Shown: positions 12,501 to 20,928 of the stretch, piece by piece | Numbering within the stretch: position 1 is the stretch's first letter | Layout of the letters: every line of letters begins with the position of its first letter | Assembly: GCA_022494885.1 (NCBI GenBank) | Contig: JAGVSM010002439.1 | Location: 62,001 to 126,000, forward strand | Direction: 5' to 3' | Source: Micrasema longulum | Lineage: Eukaryota; Arthropoda; Insecta; Trichoptera; Brachycentridae | Length of the DNA stretch: 64,000 nucleotides | Made by a program: the position numbers and the translations under genes | Notes under the pieces: model-generated | Told to the model about the DNA's origin: nothing | The model's database searches: none | What the model saw: only the letters and a program-made list of their open reading frames with translations

Positions 12501-15500
12501 TCCAGGACGTTAAGAACCGGATGCCTTGTAAAGTAGGCAAGCTAGGTTAAGGCTCTCAGAAGGCATCCACAGTATATGGCCCGGCCAACCGTATCGCCTC
12601 CGCTCGATGACAGTAAGTTTTCACCGGAGTTTGCAGCGTCCGTTCTCTTATTTCCTGATTCCTTACAAATTCAAACCACCGCACACCCAATATTTTTCTG
12701 AGACATATATTCTCAAAACTCAGTATTTTGGTGATTTGGGCCCTAGTGAGGTGCCACATTTTGCATCCATAGAGGAGAATAGGTGTTACGCATGCATTAC
12801 ATAGGTGGCGTTTGGTTTTCACCGAGCAAACAACTACTCTCCAGATAGCCTTCATACTGTTGAATGCGGAGCCTGCTATTATACTATTAGACTATTAGAC
12901 AAATAATATTACTTAATAGAACTTGTATCCAGGGTAGGCATGGGTAACTCAAGATAATTTTTTGAGCTGTAGGTCAGCTCGCAGCTTAAGTACTTGAGCT
13001 GGAGTTTTGAACAGGCTCGCAGATCAGCTCACATTATTTCACGCGACTGCCACGAGCCGGGAGCTCAGGCGCGAAGCGGATATGGCAGTGCGCCAAACAA
13101 TATCCGATTTACTGGTGATTTTCATCGCGCACCTTGATGGCTTATGGGGAATAGGGATTTAGAGTTTACACGTGTCGATCTTCGCCATGCAGCCAGACAC
13201 TATGTGGGGTTACGTACTATATCAAGGATATGTCTAGAATCATTTTTCCAAAATAAATAACTCAAAATGTGTATATTGTAGCCATTTTGTAGCCGTTTTA
13301 CAAAATTCAGTGACAAATGTACGGTTCACTAAATCACAGCTAACACGCTGAGTCAGATGACCAGATATTTAACAATCTGTAAAGTGTCGCGTACACGTAG
13401 GATTCGAACGAAACTCACAATGTACCGTTGTGAGCCGTCTATTAGAAATTTTAGCTGCAGCTTAACAGCTCAAAGCGTTCAAACTGTATTTGAACCGGTG
13501 CATAATTGAGTTACTTATGCCTAATCCAGGGCATCCTAATCCTAATTGTGAATCTTCTCTACTTTTTGTAATTGATTATGTTATGAACTAGAAGTAAAAG
13601 AAAGTAACTAGGACATTGAAATATTCTGCAACATAGAGGGAAAAAATATGAGAATGAAATATGGAAGTCTAGGCATTTACAAGGCTTATGTCCTGTCATT
13701 GGCTGATTTAAGTGGCAAAAATGTAAAATCGGTGATGAACGAAAGTAATTTAAATGTTATGGAAGTTGAAAGAGGAAGTGAGGTTACTGATTACATAATT
13801 AATTAATGAAATAATGTATGTCTTGAACAAGTAGAAAAATTTTTGTACCTGGGAAGCATGTTTTCAAGAGATGAAAGAGTAGAAAGGAGAGTGAATGCAG
13901 GCAACAAAATGAACAGCGAACTAAGCGCAGTAATAGCTAATAAAAATATGTCAATCGAAGCTAAACTGGCAGTGCAAAATGGAGTTTTAGTCCCTTTACT
14001 TATGTATGGAAGTGAAACATGGAACTGGCAGAGGAAGAATGAAAGCAGAGTGAACGCGGTCGAAATTCGATATCTTGATGATATCGAATTTCGACCGAAT
14101 GTGTGGGAAATCAATGTATGATAGGGTTACGAATGATGAAATCAGGCGAGGGCGTAAATCTGAGTCAGGTATAATTGACAAGATTAAGAAAGGGTCCCTG
14201 AGATAGTTTGGTCATGTAGAACGAATGGATGACAAAATAATGGTAAAACAGATATAGATGGAAAAAATTAACAGTAATGTGGGACGAGGACGACCAAGAA
14301 AGACATGGTATGATCAGATAAACAAAAATCTTAAGTCTGGTCATATCAAAAGCAGGCAGAACCAAAGAGCATGCATGACAAGATGAATTAATGCGAAACA
14401 AGCTAAGAATGTATGCCAGGATAGACATGTGTGGCGGTCCATCCTCTCTTCCTACCCCTACGGAGAAATGGCACGATGGTAGTAGTAGTAGTGGTAGTAA
14501 ACTTATATTGCCTTACCTTCAGAAGTATTTGGAGATGTTTGTGAATTATATAGAAGACTTTGGTCACTTTGGAGTGCATCTTCCTGATAAATAAATAAAA
14601 TCAAAACATTATAAAAAAATACTTTAGTTTTCCCAAAACTGAATGAAATTCTTCTCAATTCATAGAGGTATAATGTAATGGGAAACAATAAAGAAAATGC
14701 CCTAAAAATAAATATTTATAAATACTATGAATCACTTAATTATTACTTACTTCAACTATTGTTACAGAATGGAGTCGAGTTGCTGACAATGTACTTTGAA
14801 ATGTTTTTGAAAAGTCAACATATGAATTTCTTCGACCTGAAATAAAATATCAATTTGAATGTATTATAAATTCTACACAGTAAAAATATTTTAACATAAT
14901 AAAAATCTTTGTCACCTACCATAATCTTTGCTTTGAAGGTCTATTAAATGTTCGATGCTTTCTCTGTATTTCCTTCCTTTGTGATTCTGTTGTATAGTTA
15001 CATTACAGGATACCTCTGAAGTATCTAAAGTCATATTTGATCTATTCAGGTTTTTGAGGATTTGTAAGGATCTTTCCCATCGCTTACCAGGCTCCAGTAC
15101 TATTGATGGTCGAGATTTGAATTCTTCTGTGTAACGGAGTGGATCAGCCCTGCTGACACTCCTTTCTTCATCCAAATTGTTAATATTTGTAGAAACACTA
15201 AAAGAATCCTCCAAAATAGGATTGCTTGATGAGTCATATGATGTGTTTAAATATGAATATGTTGAAACATCAAGTTTGTCGTATTTATAAGCTGCAGTTG
15301 AACGTTTTGTTATAAATGCGCCAGAAGTATTGTTTACAAAAGACGCATTGAGACTTCTTTTACCCTGTGAAATATTTTCAATAGGATCGGGTAAATCGGA
15401 TATTTCTTTTGTAATAGAAACATCAAAATTTCTTGAATCAAGTTGATTGTGTATAATAGTGACTTCATCTGAGATATTAGATTTATCATTTTTGCATGAA

Positions 15501-18500
15501 GTTGTAGATCGTTTAGTAACATAAACAGTTTTATTTTCAGTCAATTCATTTAGAATCTTTCCATTCGCAGAAACATTTGCAACAGTATTTATTATCTCAG
15601 ACTTCTTGTGTGTGATTGTGTCTGATGTAGGAATTATTTTTTCCTTTAGTTGACTTTTTACGCTTTCATTCTGCGATATAACATTATATGAAGTACTTTT
15701 TTTGGTTTTGCATTTTGGTTTCCTCTGTCTAGTTGAAAATACTCTATAAATAGTTTTCTTATTGCGTAAAACAATTGGAGAATCTTTTCTGTACATTATT
15801 TCCGGTGAACTTTGACATGGATTTTGATTTATATTATTTTCTGTCAATATACTATTTTGATTAGAATTTAAAGATAGGGAATCTTCATTAAATTTTTCCC
15901 CACTGTCACATTCTGGCGTATTAACTTTTTCTCCTGAACTTTGATTTATATCAAACGTAAGAGATTCTTCATCCATATTTTGCAAGTTCTCTCTACTTTT
16001 TGATTTAAAATCATTTTTTAGGGTGCTAAGACATTCATTTGAATTATTACTCATTCCAACTTGTGAGTAATCTTCATTACCTTTGATTGGCGAATGTTTA
16101 TTTAATTTTTCCCTGAATTTTTCCTTACCGTCAGAATTATTTTCATTGAAACTATTGCACGAATCATAGCTAGGCAGATCACTTTCTAAATAATTTGCAG
16201 AAAACTTTTTATAATTAACTGGATTCATTTTATTCAAGATAACTATAGGAACCTTCATAAGTTTAGAATCATTCAACAGATTATATTCCATAGAGTCAGT
16301 CGATTGATTGGGTTTAGAAACATCAAATAATGAACTATGATCGTTCGAGGAAGATTTAGTTAAATTATAATCACTTACAATACTTTTATTTGAAACATTG
16401 TCTAATTCGTCATCACTTGATGCATTATTATTTGATTTGTTTGATACAGTCTTATTAGAAAACTGGTGAGAGTTGTTACTATAATTTATGTTAGAAAATA
16501 CAGAGGAATCAAACAAACAAGGACTAGATTTTCTCGAGCTTTTTGGTGAAGGAAAGCCAGAAAATGGCAATTCAGAGTCATTTACATCACTTTTGGGGGA
16601 AAAGCCTAGAAACGGCGATTCAGAGTCATTTACATCGCTTTTGGGGGAAAAGCCAAGGAAAAAAGGTTCTTTGTAATTTTGCAAAAGTATAGTACTTTTA
16701 TGTCCAACAGTAGACTTGCATTCACTCGAAATTAAATCAGTCTTTAATTCATCATCATTGTTTGATTTCATCAATTCAATTAAACTAGCCGATTTTATTA
16801 ATAAATTATTTTCGCAATACTTTGAATCAGAAGTATTTTCTATATTTGCACTAGAAGAAATTTTGGGAACCGATTGTGATAAAATATTTTGTTCAGATAT
16901 ATCTTGCGTTGAAACTATTTTATTATTTTCTTGAAGTAAATTTTCAGGTGTTGAAATAGCAGATACGTCATTTTCTCGGACATCAAATAATAGAGTAGTT
17001 TTTCTATATGGAGTACTTGAAAGGGGGGCGGACATAGTCGGCGGAGTTTTCAATATATCACAGTTTTTATAATTTTTTTTATTTATGATGGGAGAATACA
17101 ATTGCACATCCCTAATCAATCTATCTTGCGTATCTTCACATAGTTTGTCATGTTTATACTGCTGTACGCATTCCGGTGATAAGTCTGCATGAGTATTAAT
17201 ATTTTCCTTCAAACTGGAATCACACGTTAGAGGAATATTATCAATTATATGAAATTTATCGAATAAATTTGATTTATTTTGTTCATTTGGTTCAATGACG
17301 AATTTGTGATTAATTATACTGTGAGAAGTATTTTCTGTAGCTTTCAGTGGTAAGCCTTTACTTTTTTTCCTGGTTTTAGTTTTCTTTTTTACTGGCATAT
17401 TGTATTTTATATCTGAAAAATCTGAAAAATAAAAAAAAACAATAATAATTATAAGGAAAAAGATAATGTTAGGAGAAACAGTATAATATATATATATATA
17501 TACATATATTTTAATTATGTTTTTTATTAATAACAAATAAAAATACAATATTACAACTAAATACAATTTTACATTAATCAAATACATATATTTACATTAA
17601 CGTTTCCCATTACGTAAAAGAAATAAATAATTCTTGTGTACATAATGGGGAGTGACATCTTACAATAGATTATTTTATTTTAATCAATAATATTTTTAGA
17701 ACAACATAAATAAATTACAAAAAAGATATAAACAATGTTTTCAATCAGTGTTACATAAAGAAGAATTATAGATGTAATTTTTTACTTCTCTCTTATATAT
17801 AAACCTTATTTGTTTTGCTGTATGAATTTTCTGGGATGGTTTATGTGTGAATTTTAAATTTTTAAAATCGGGATTGATTAAGTTTATGGCACTATGTAAA
17901 AGTTCCTAATTGGTGTTTTCACCAACAACATTGGAAAAATATCACACATATGGTTGAAATTGCGGGTAAAAATGGTCAATGCATAATAAACATTACGAGT
18001 GGGTGATGTCAGATAGGTTAAAATTAACCCTTGAGCTTTAAGCATGTCCAGTAACAAGATGAAGTATCTTCTAATTCGTAAAAAAGTGGCAATTATTTGA
18101 CAAATAGAATGCGGCGTGAAAAATGTTGAAATATGTAAAAAGTTTTCTCTATCCTTCTCCACAGAGTCGACATTGTGGAAAAATAAGAATGTTTATTTAT
18201 CTGCATTTGAAACTTAGAAAGGAGAATGTTTGTAAGCATTTACGATGATTTTATTAACAAATTTTATTTTAAAATTTAAGACATAAAGGTGAAATGTGAC
18301 AAAAACAAAAGCAGAGACACCTGGGGTTAAATTTTTAAACACCAGTACAATTATTGATAATATAATAACACCTTCATTCGCTCTCAAAATTGGTTTTCAG
18401 CTATTTTTTATATGTACGGCTGTACATGAAATCTTCATCTATGTAAAAAAAGTTCATTTTTGAAAATTTGCAAAATAAAACCTTCATCACTCATGTCTTC

Positions 18501-19435
18501 AATTATCTGTACGAATTATAAATACATATATTTATTTTTTATATGTAACGATGATTGGATTTTTTTAAAAATCTGTGGTTTAATGAGTAATGCTTATAAC
18601 GAGCAAAATCTGTCAGTCCCATATTCCTCGTAATAACCAAGTTCGACTGTATTTAGTGTTTTTTTTTAATTAAAATTACGATATTCCCCTGAGAACTTTT
18701 AGTAATTGATTTTAATGTTATAAAAATTGAGTTACAACTAAACATCACGTACAGTGCCATGAGCAATATTCATGCAAAAAGTTTATCATAAAATTCACAT
18801 TGATACCACATCCCACATAAAAACATTAAAAAACTTAAAATAAATAATTAAACAAACCTGCATCAGATGTACGAAGAGTGGGCTTGGTTTTTTCTGGTGA
18901 CGATAATGAAGAACTATCAGTAGTTATATTTAGCCTAGGATTTATCTGTTGAATTCTACTTGAGTCTACTGTGAATAGTTTATCGAATGGGTCATCAGAT
19001 TCTTTTCTAAAATAAAATTTAAGATAATTTTTTGCCTCTTCAAAAACGATTTTATATGAATACCAAAATACTAATGACATGAGAATATAATTTAACTACT
19101 CACATACTCGATTTTAATTGATCAAAAAGATCTATAGAGTTATGTTTAACGTGGAGGGATAAATCAGAGCTGGTATCGGTAGATGTTGACTCTACAACTG
19201 GCTTTTCAACTTCAAATGTTTTTTTTAGGTTTGTACGTTTACGACTGGGGACAAGGCTGTTCCTAGCAGATATTAACAAGTACGAATTATCTTTGCGATA
19301 TTTTTTAATATTGTTCGCAGATAGCGCTTGAAATAATGTACTAGTCTCTGGAGCGTTACGAAAGATATCTTTATGATTAATTGCTCCACTCTCATTTCGC
19401 TTAGATCCATACGTGCGCTTTTTAGTACCAAACAT
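332..19435 (-). CDS. haspin: Serine/threonine-protein kinase haspin (nine exons, 3' end off the window)
   Basis: Atypical mitotic kinase; the family phosphorylates histone H3 on Thr3 and so recruits the chromosomal passenger complex to centromeres. Exons on the minus strand: 19435-19104, 19006-18858, 17412 (or 17421)-14920, 14836-14751, 10262-9955, 6068-5886, 5017-4750, 1581-1486, 537-332. All junctions are GT-AG and in phase, giving about 1,373 codons before the window ends. Residues 1 to about 1,100 are low-complexity, Ser/Asn/Lys rich, with RTYGSK at 7-12. The kinase domain shows the glycine loop [11 protein letters not shown] (about 1130-1140), the ATP lysine in VMK (about 1155), LELANGG at the hinge, [11 protein letters not shown] (catalytic Asp about 1291), and DFT in IIDFTLSRI (about 1329) where most kinases have DFG and human haspin has [14 protein letters not shown] follows. 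The last visible exon ends in a donor (gg|gtaact), so the C-terminal lobe continues to the left of position 1. Human haspin is about 800 residues, so this N-terminus is unusually long. Confidence 0.93.
1186..1308. repeat. Hairpin-forming inverted repeat in haspin intron 8
   Basis: Two arms of about 30 bases, containing CTCCATGAATGCTAC and its complement GTAGCATTCATGGAG, surround a loop of about 60 bases. It looks like a very short palindromic MITE. No target duplication was resolved. Confidence 0.6.
1486..1581 (-). CDS. haspin: haspin exon 8 (catalytic loop)
   Basis: 96 nt, exactly 32 codons, phase 0 on both sides. It encodes [14 protein letters not shown] followed by [12 protein letters not shown], the haspin catalytic loop with the proton-acceptor Asp and the metal-binding Asn. 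Acceptor ttttttag, donor gtaatt. Confidence 0.95.
1717..2014. repeat. Imperfect tandem duplication in haspin intron 7
   Basis: Two related segments of about 120 bases (1717-1835 and 1887-2014) share CAATACTTTTTACCCAAGAT and a downstream GTAAAAATCAAAT block. A third related piece (GATGAGTGAAAATCTAGTCA) occurs at about 2080 and again at about 4265, so this is probably decayed repeat sequence. Between 2020 and 3320 I see no convincing coding exon. Confidence 0.5.
3324..3395 (-). mobile_element. tRNA-derived SINE head (Gly-like)
   Basis: Read on the minus strand, the segment has an A-box-like TATAGTGGTCAGCGC, an anticodon-arm-like TTGCCTACCATGCAA and a B box GGGTTCGATTCCCG. The ends do not pair as an acceptor stem, so this is a SINE or tRNA pseudogene, not a working tRNA. 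Confidence 0.6.
3560..3740 (-). mobile_element. Degenerate LINE tail
   Basis: The minus strand gives broken frames resembling the end of a LINE reverse transcriptase ([10 protein letters not shown], then [14 protein letters not shown], cf. W..VAQDR..WR). It is decayed by stops and frameshifts. It lies in haspin intron 7. Confidence 0.35.
4750..5017 (-). CDS. haspin: haspin exon 7
   Basis: 268 nt between acceptor ctactag and donor gtaaat. It encodes [16 protein letters not shown], then [38 protein letters not shown] and [12 protein letters not shown], ending in YYLFFQ. The order and spacing match the haspin N-lobe and hinge. The first base completes the Met codon split with exon 6. Confidence 0.95.
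5886..6068 (-). CDS. haspin: haspin exon 6 (glycine-rich loop)
   Basis: 183 nt, acceptor tctttcag, donor gtaagt. It encodes [17 protein letters not shown], then [17 protein letters not shown] and a helix-C glutamate in IISEVVIAM. The first base completes a glycine codon begun in exon 5. Confidence 0.95.
6125..6215 (+). repeat. Partial copy of a dispersed short repeat (arm type GGCTTA..CCTGCCATTGGCTGG)
   Basis: Shares CAAGGCTTACAACCTGCCAT and TTGGCTGG with copies at about 13650, 28960 and, inverted, at 29200 and 50870. It is one arm only, in haspin intron 5 side sequence. Confidence 0.5.
6674..6795 (-). mobile_element. LINE fragment, inverted duplicate of 7610-7730
   Basis: About 115 bases here are the near-perfect reverse complement of a part of the LINE at 7480-8330 (shared pieces: CTTTGGACAACTTCTCTAGG and CTTCACATAGGGAAAAACAA). 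The two lie about 0.9 kb apart in opposite orientations, both inside haspin intron 5. Confidence 0.75.
7480..8330 (+). mobile_element. 5'-truncated LINE (Jockey/CR1-like) reverse transcriptase
   Basis: The plus strand encodes the reverse transcriptase block [20 protein letters not shown], then FAGDTKLP in place of the usual F-A-D-D. Downstream are a [16 protein letters not shown] block, [18 protein letters not shown] and [15 protein letters not shown]. Frameshifts and a deletion after the catalytic motif show it is dead. It lies antisense in haspin intron 5. Confidence 0.85.
8580..9573. mobile_element. Probable piggyBac-like non-autonomous element (about 1 kb)
   Basis: The right end reads GGCAGGAAAGGGTTAA (reverse: TTAACCCTTTCCTGCC), the piggyBac-type end next to a TTAA target. 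The left end reads TTAACCACTTAATGGC, a diverged version. A related copy sits at 58014-59041. No transposase frame is visible. Confidence 0.5.
9726..9925 (+). mobile_element. SINE family 1 copy, antisense in haspin intron 5
   Basis: tRNA-like head with A box TGTAGTGGTCAAGACGC and B box CCGGGTTCGATTCCCGG, then the family body (TTTTTCTCAAGCCTGGGTGT, GGGCCTCCAGGCCTGTTG) and an A-rich tail. It ends only about 30-50 bases from the exon 5 donor of haspin. Confidence 0.85.
9955..10262 (-). CDS. haspin: haspin exon 5
   Basis: 308 nt, acceptor tcactag, donor gtgagt. It encodes [15 protein letters not shown] at the start and [16 protein letters not shown] at the end. The latter matches the conserved block just before the haspin kinase glycine loop. 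Phase 0 in, two bases out, matching exons 4 and 6. Confidence 0.9.
11723..12077. mobile_element. Inverted-repeat MITE with CRE-like core
   Basis: Ends are TAGGGAAATATCAC and its complement GTGATATTTCCCTA, so TA may be the target. Internal GTTGTGACGTCAAG and TAGGGGCGTGGCCAATGG blocks are shared with a second copy at about 56150-56660. It is in haspin intron 4. Confidence 0.7.
12390..12860 (-). mobile_element. LINE reverse transcriptase C-terminal fragment
   Basis: The minus strand gives [18 protein letters not shown], then [17 protein letters not shown] and [10 protein letters not shown], a standard LINE post-RT region. More decayed sequence runs to about 12340. It lies in haspin intron 4. 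Confidence 0.75.
12934..13525. mobile_element. Inverted-repeat element, possibly hAT-like
   Basis: The left end TAGGCATGGGTAACTCAA matches the reverse complement of the right end (TAGGCATAAGTAACTCAA). Near the ends are repeated AGCTCGCAGCTTAAG-type blocks. CAGGG precedes the left repeat as in many hAT ends, but no 8 bp duplication could be confirmed. Confidence 0.5.
13615..13730 (+). repeat. Partial copy of a dispersed short repeat
   Basis: Carries ATATGGAAGTCTAGGCAT, CAAGGCTTATGTCCTG and CATTGGCTG, matching the copies at about 6140, 28960 and (inverted) 50870. Confidence 0.5.
13818..14500 (+). mobile_element. LINE C-terminal fragment with (TAG)n tail
   Basis: The plus strand encodes [40 protein letters not shown] and, after frameshifts, [22 protein letters not shown] and [12 protein letters not shown]. 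It ends in a short TAG repeat at about 14478, probably the 3' tail. It is antisense in haspin intron 4. A second copy of the tail is at 24805-25015. Confidence 0.8.
14751..14836 (-). CDS. haspin: haspin exon 4
   Basis: 86 nt, acceptor tatttcag, donor gtaagt. It encodes [18 protein letters not shown] and LHSVTIVE. Not conserved enough to recognise alone; it is accepted because the phase fits both neighbours and the intron to exon 3 is only 83 nt. Confidence 0.82.
14920..17421 (-). CDS. haspin: haspin exon 3 (large low-complexity exon)
   Basis: About 2.5 kb of uninterrupted frame, rich in Ser, Asn, Lys and Asp, starting [17 protein letters not shown] and ending LQSKDYG. A 16-residue unit, [15 protein letters not shown] plus one, is tandemly repeated (DNA 16530-16680). 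TKRST occurs twice (about 15300 and 15500), each followed by a K.DK pair. Two acceptors nine bases apart (exon start at 17421 or 17412) are both in frame. The upstream extension of this frame to 17587 is intron. Confidence 0.88.
17583..17665 (+). repeat. Dispersed repeat fragment
   Basis: Contains TTTCCCATTACGTAAAAGAA and ATAATGGGGAGTGACATCTT. The same two blocks occur in inverse orientation at 56948-57040. It is in haspin intron 2. Confidence 0.5.
18560..18655. mobile_element. Pogo-like MITE end fragment
   Basis: Reverse complement reads TACAGTCGAACTTGGTTATT then TATGGGACTGACAG and CTCGTTATAA. This matches the familiar pogo/Tigger-type end (CAGTCGAACCTCGTTATAACG). Only one end is clear. It is in haspin intron 2. 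Confidence 0.45.
18858..19006 (-). CDS. haspin: haspin exon 2
   Basis: 149 nt, acceptor attttag, donor gtttgt. It encodes [16 protein letters not shown] and [19 protein letters not shown]. Phase two-in and one-out agrees with exons 1 and 3. Confidence 0.88.
19104..19435 (-). CDS. haspin: haspin exon 1 with start codon
   Basis: 332 nt from ATG to a strong donor (at|gtgagt). The first residues are [21 protein letters not shown] resembles the RTYG motif near the start of vertebrate haspin, which with the YSR motif of Wapl belongs to Pds5-binding sequences; this supports the start. Intron 1 is 97 nt. Confidence 0.88.
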
Positions 19436-20909
19436 ATTGCATGAAATACAGAAAAAAACAACTCAATTACAAACTATTAAAGTCCATTTACAGTTATTGA
19501 TTGTATTCGAGTTTCAAAAACAATTTTACGTTACAAATTCCGAGCTGTCAGTACAGCCACAGATTATGAAAAATATATTTCATATTTACCATAAACAATA
19601 ATTTTATTTGATTGTAGGTAAGTACTATGTACCTACTTTGGATTAGTATGGTATTCTTTTACCAAACGATGATAAAAAAAACATATTATTAAAAAAAAAA
19701 TACCAATGAGGAGACAAGTAAATTCTCAAAACTCACTTAATAAAGGTACGATAAGTAAAGATTTACCCCAAGAAATAAATAAAACAAAGGCCGCCATAAC
19801 GTGAACATTTAAATATTTTTAATAAAACACCATTGATATTCTCATATTAAGCTGTTTTATCGTTAATAACTAAAAAATAATATCTTATTGTTTGACGTTA
19901 CAGTGATTCCGATGAATATTTGTTGTTAGAAAGTAATCATGACAGTATCACGATTTGCACAGTTTTTACTTTCAATTCAAAATTCAAGTTATTGATTAAT
20001 TTTGTGAGTACAATAGTAATTTTTTTATTCATTTCGCTTTTATTCAGAATATTTTTGCCGTTCATTGTGTCAACATAAGTTTGTCGATAGCGAATATCTC
20101 CCTGTGATTTTTTTTATGTGTCATTGAAAATATCCCCTGATGTTTTTTTTCCGCTTTTGATATTTTTATACACTGTTTGGTTGAAAAGATTTAATTTCTT
20201 TTTTTTATTATTTGTGAAAATGCTTATGATTTGGTATTTAAGTAATTACTATTGGTTATGTAGTGTATTGGTCGGTAAATAATCAAACGTGATTATAACT
20301 AATTCTTAAATACGTAATTATTGGTATCTGTCATCTTTTATTTTAATCGATGTTAATACAGTAAAATTCTAAATATTCGGATTAGTTAGTGACAGATTTT
20401 ATTGCATTTGAAATAATACAACGAATTGAAATTACAATAAAAACGGATTTTAACATGTTGAATAAAGTTGATTGAACAATAAAATAAATATTAAAAACAT
20501 TTTTGTTTTTTATTTCCTGAAAACGATTTGGATATTTGTCAATCCGGATGACTAGAGTTCGGAAAAACGAAGTTCTACTGTAATTGAAACATCGATATTT
20601 CGAAATGCAGATGTCCGTGGTCGCGTCCCCATCAGTTCAATAAATTGTCTATAGTTCTTATTTCTAATCTTACAGATTATTACGGCGATTTCGGGTTTCT
20701 CAATGTCAATAAATGCGTTTTAGTGTTTAATCGTAATTTTAATTTAGTAAACATACGTAATTCAAAATATTGATTCGCAGTATACAATTTAGTTACACAA
20801 TTAACTCTGCATAATGACGACCTTAATTGTTGATTTGTTATCGTTGGGTGTGATGTGATTGTCCTCTCGCTTTAAGGTTGGTCCTAAAATGACATAAGAA
20901 TTATACGAA
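19436..20909. promoter_or_regulatory. Divergent intergenic region between haspin and the unknown gene
   Basis: 1,474 bases lie between two start codons that face away from each other, so both promoters must be here. On the haspin strand there is an upstream ATG in TTATGGCGGCC at 19797 with a 23-codon frame ending at 19726. A GCCGCCAT motif (YY1/Pho-like) overlaps it. A CHR-like TTTGAA lies on the haspin strand at about 19512. No clear TATA box was identified in the AT-rich sequence. A pogo-like MITE occupies 20359-20580. Confidence 0.6.
20359..20580. mobile_element. Pogo-like MITE flanked by TA
   Basis: The left end reads TA then CAGTAAAATTCTAAATATTC. The right end, reversed, reads TA then CAGTAGAACTTCGTTTTTCC. 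It is 222 bp with TA on both sides, as for pogo/Tc1-mariner insertions. It lies 330 bases upstream of the start codon of the unknown gene. Confidence 0.65.
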
Positions 20910-20928
20910 ATGGAAGAATCAATGTCAG
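20910..20928 (+). CDS. Unknown gene, exon 1 (start)
   Basis: Encodes MEESMS plus one base, then donor gtatgt. The ATG context is gaaATGg. Short, so it rests on the phase match to exon 2. Confidence 0.7.

Noticed and set aside
17413..17587. Upstream extension of the large minus-strand frame, beginning [16 protein letters not shown]
   Set aside because: It is T-rich intron 2 sequence that happens to stay open. Splice acceptors at 17412/17421 fit the phase of exon 2.
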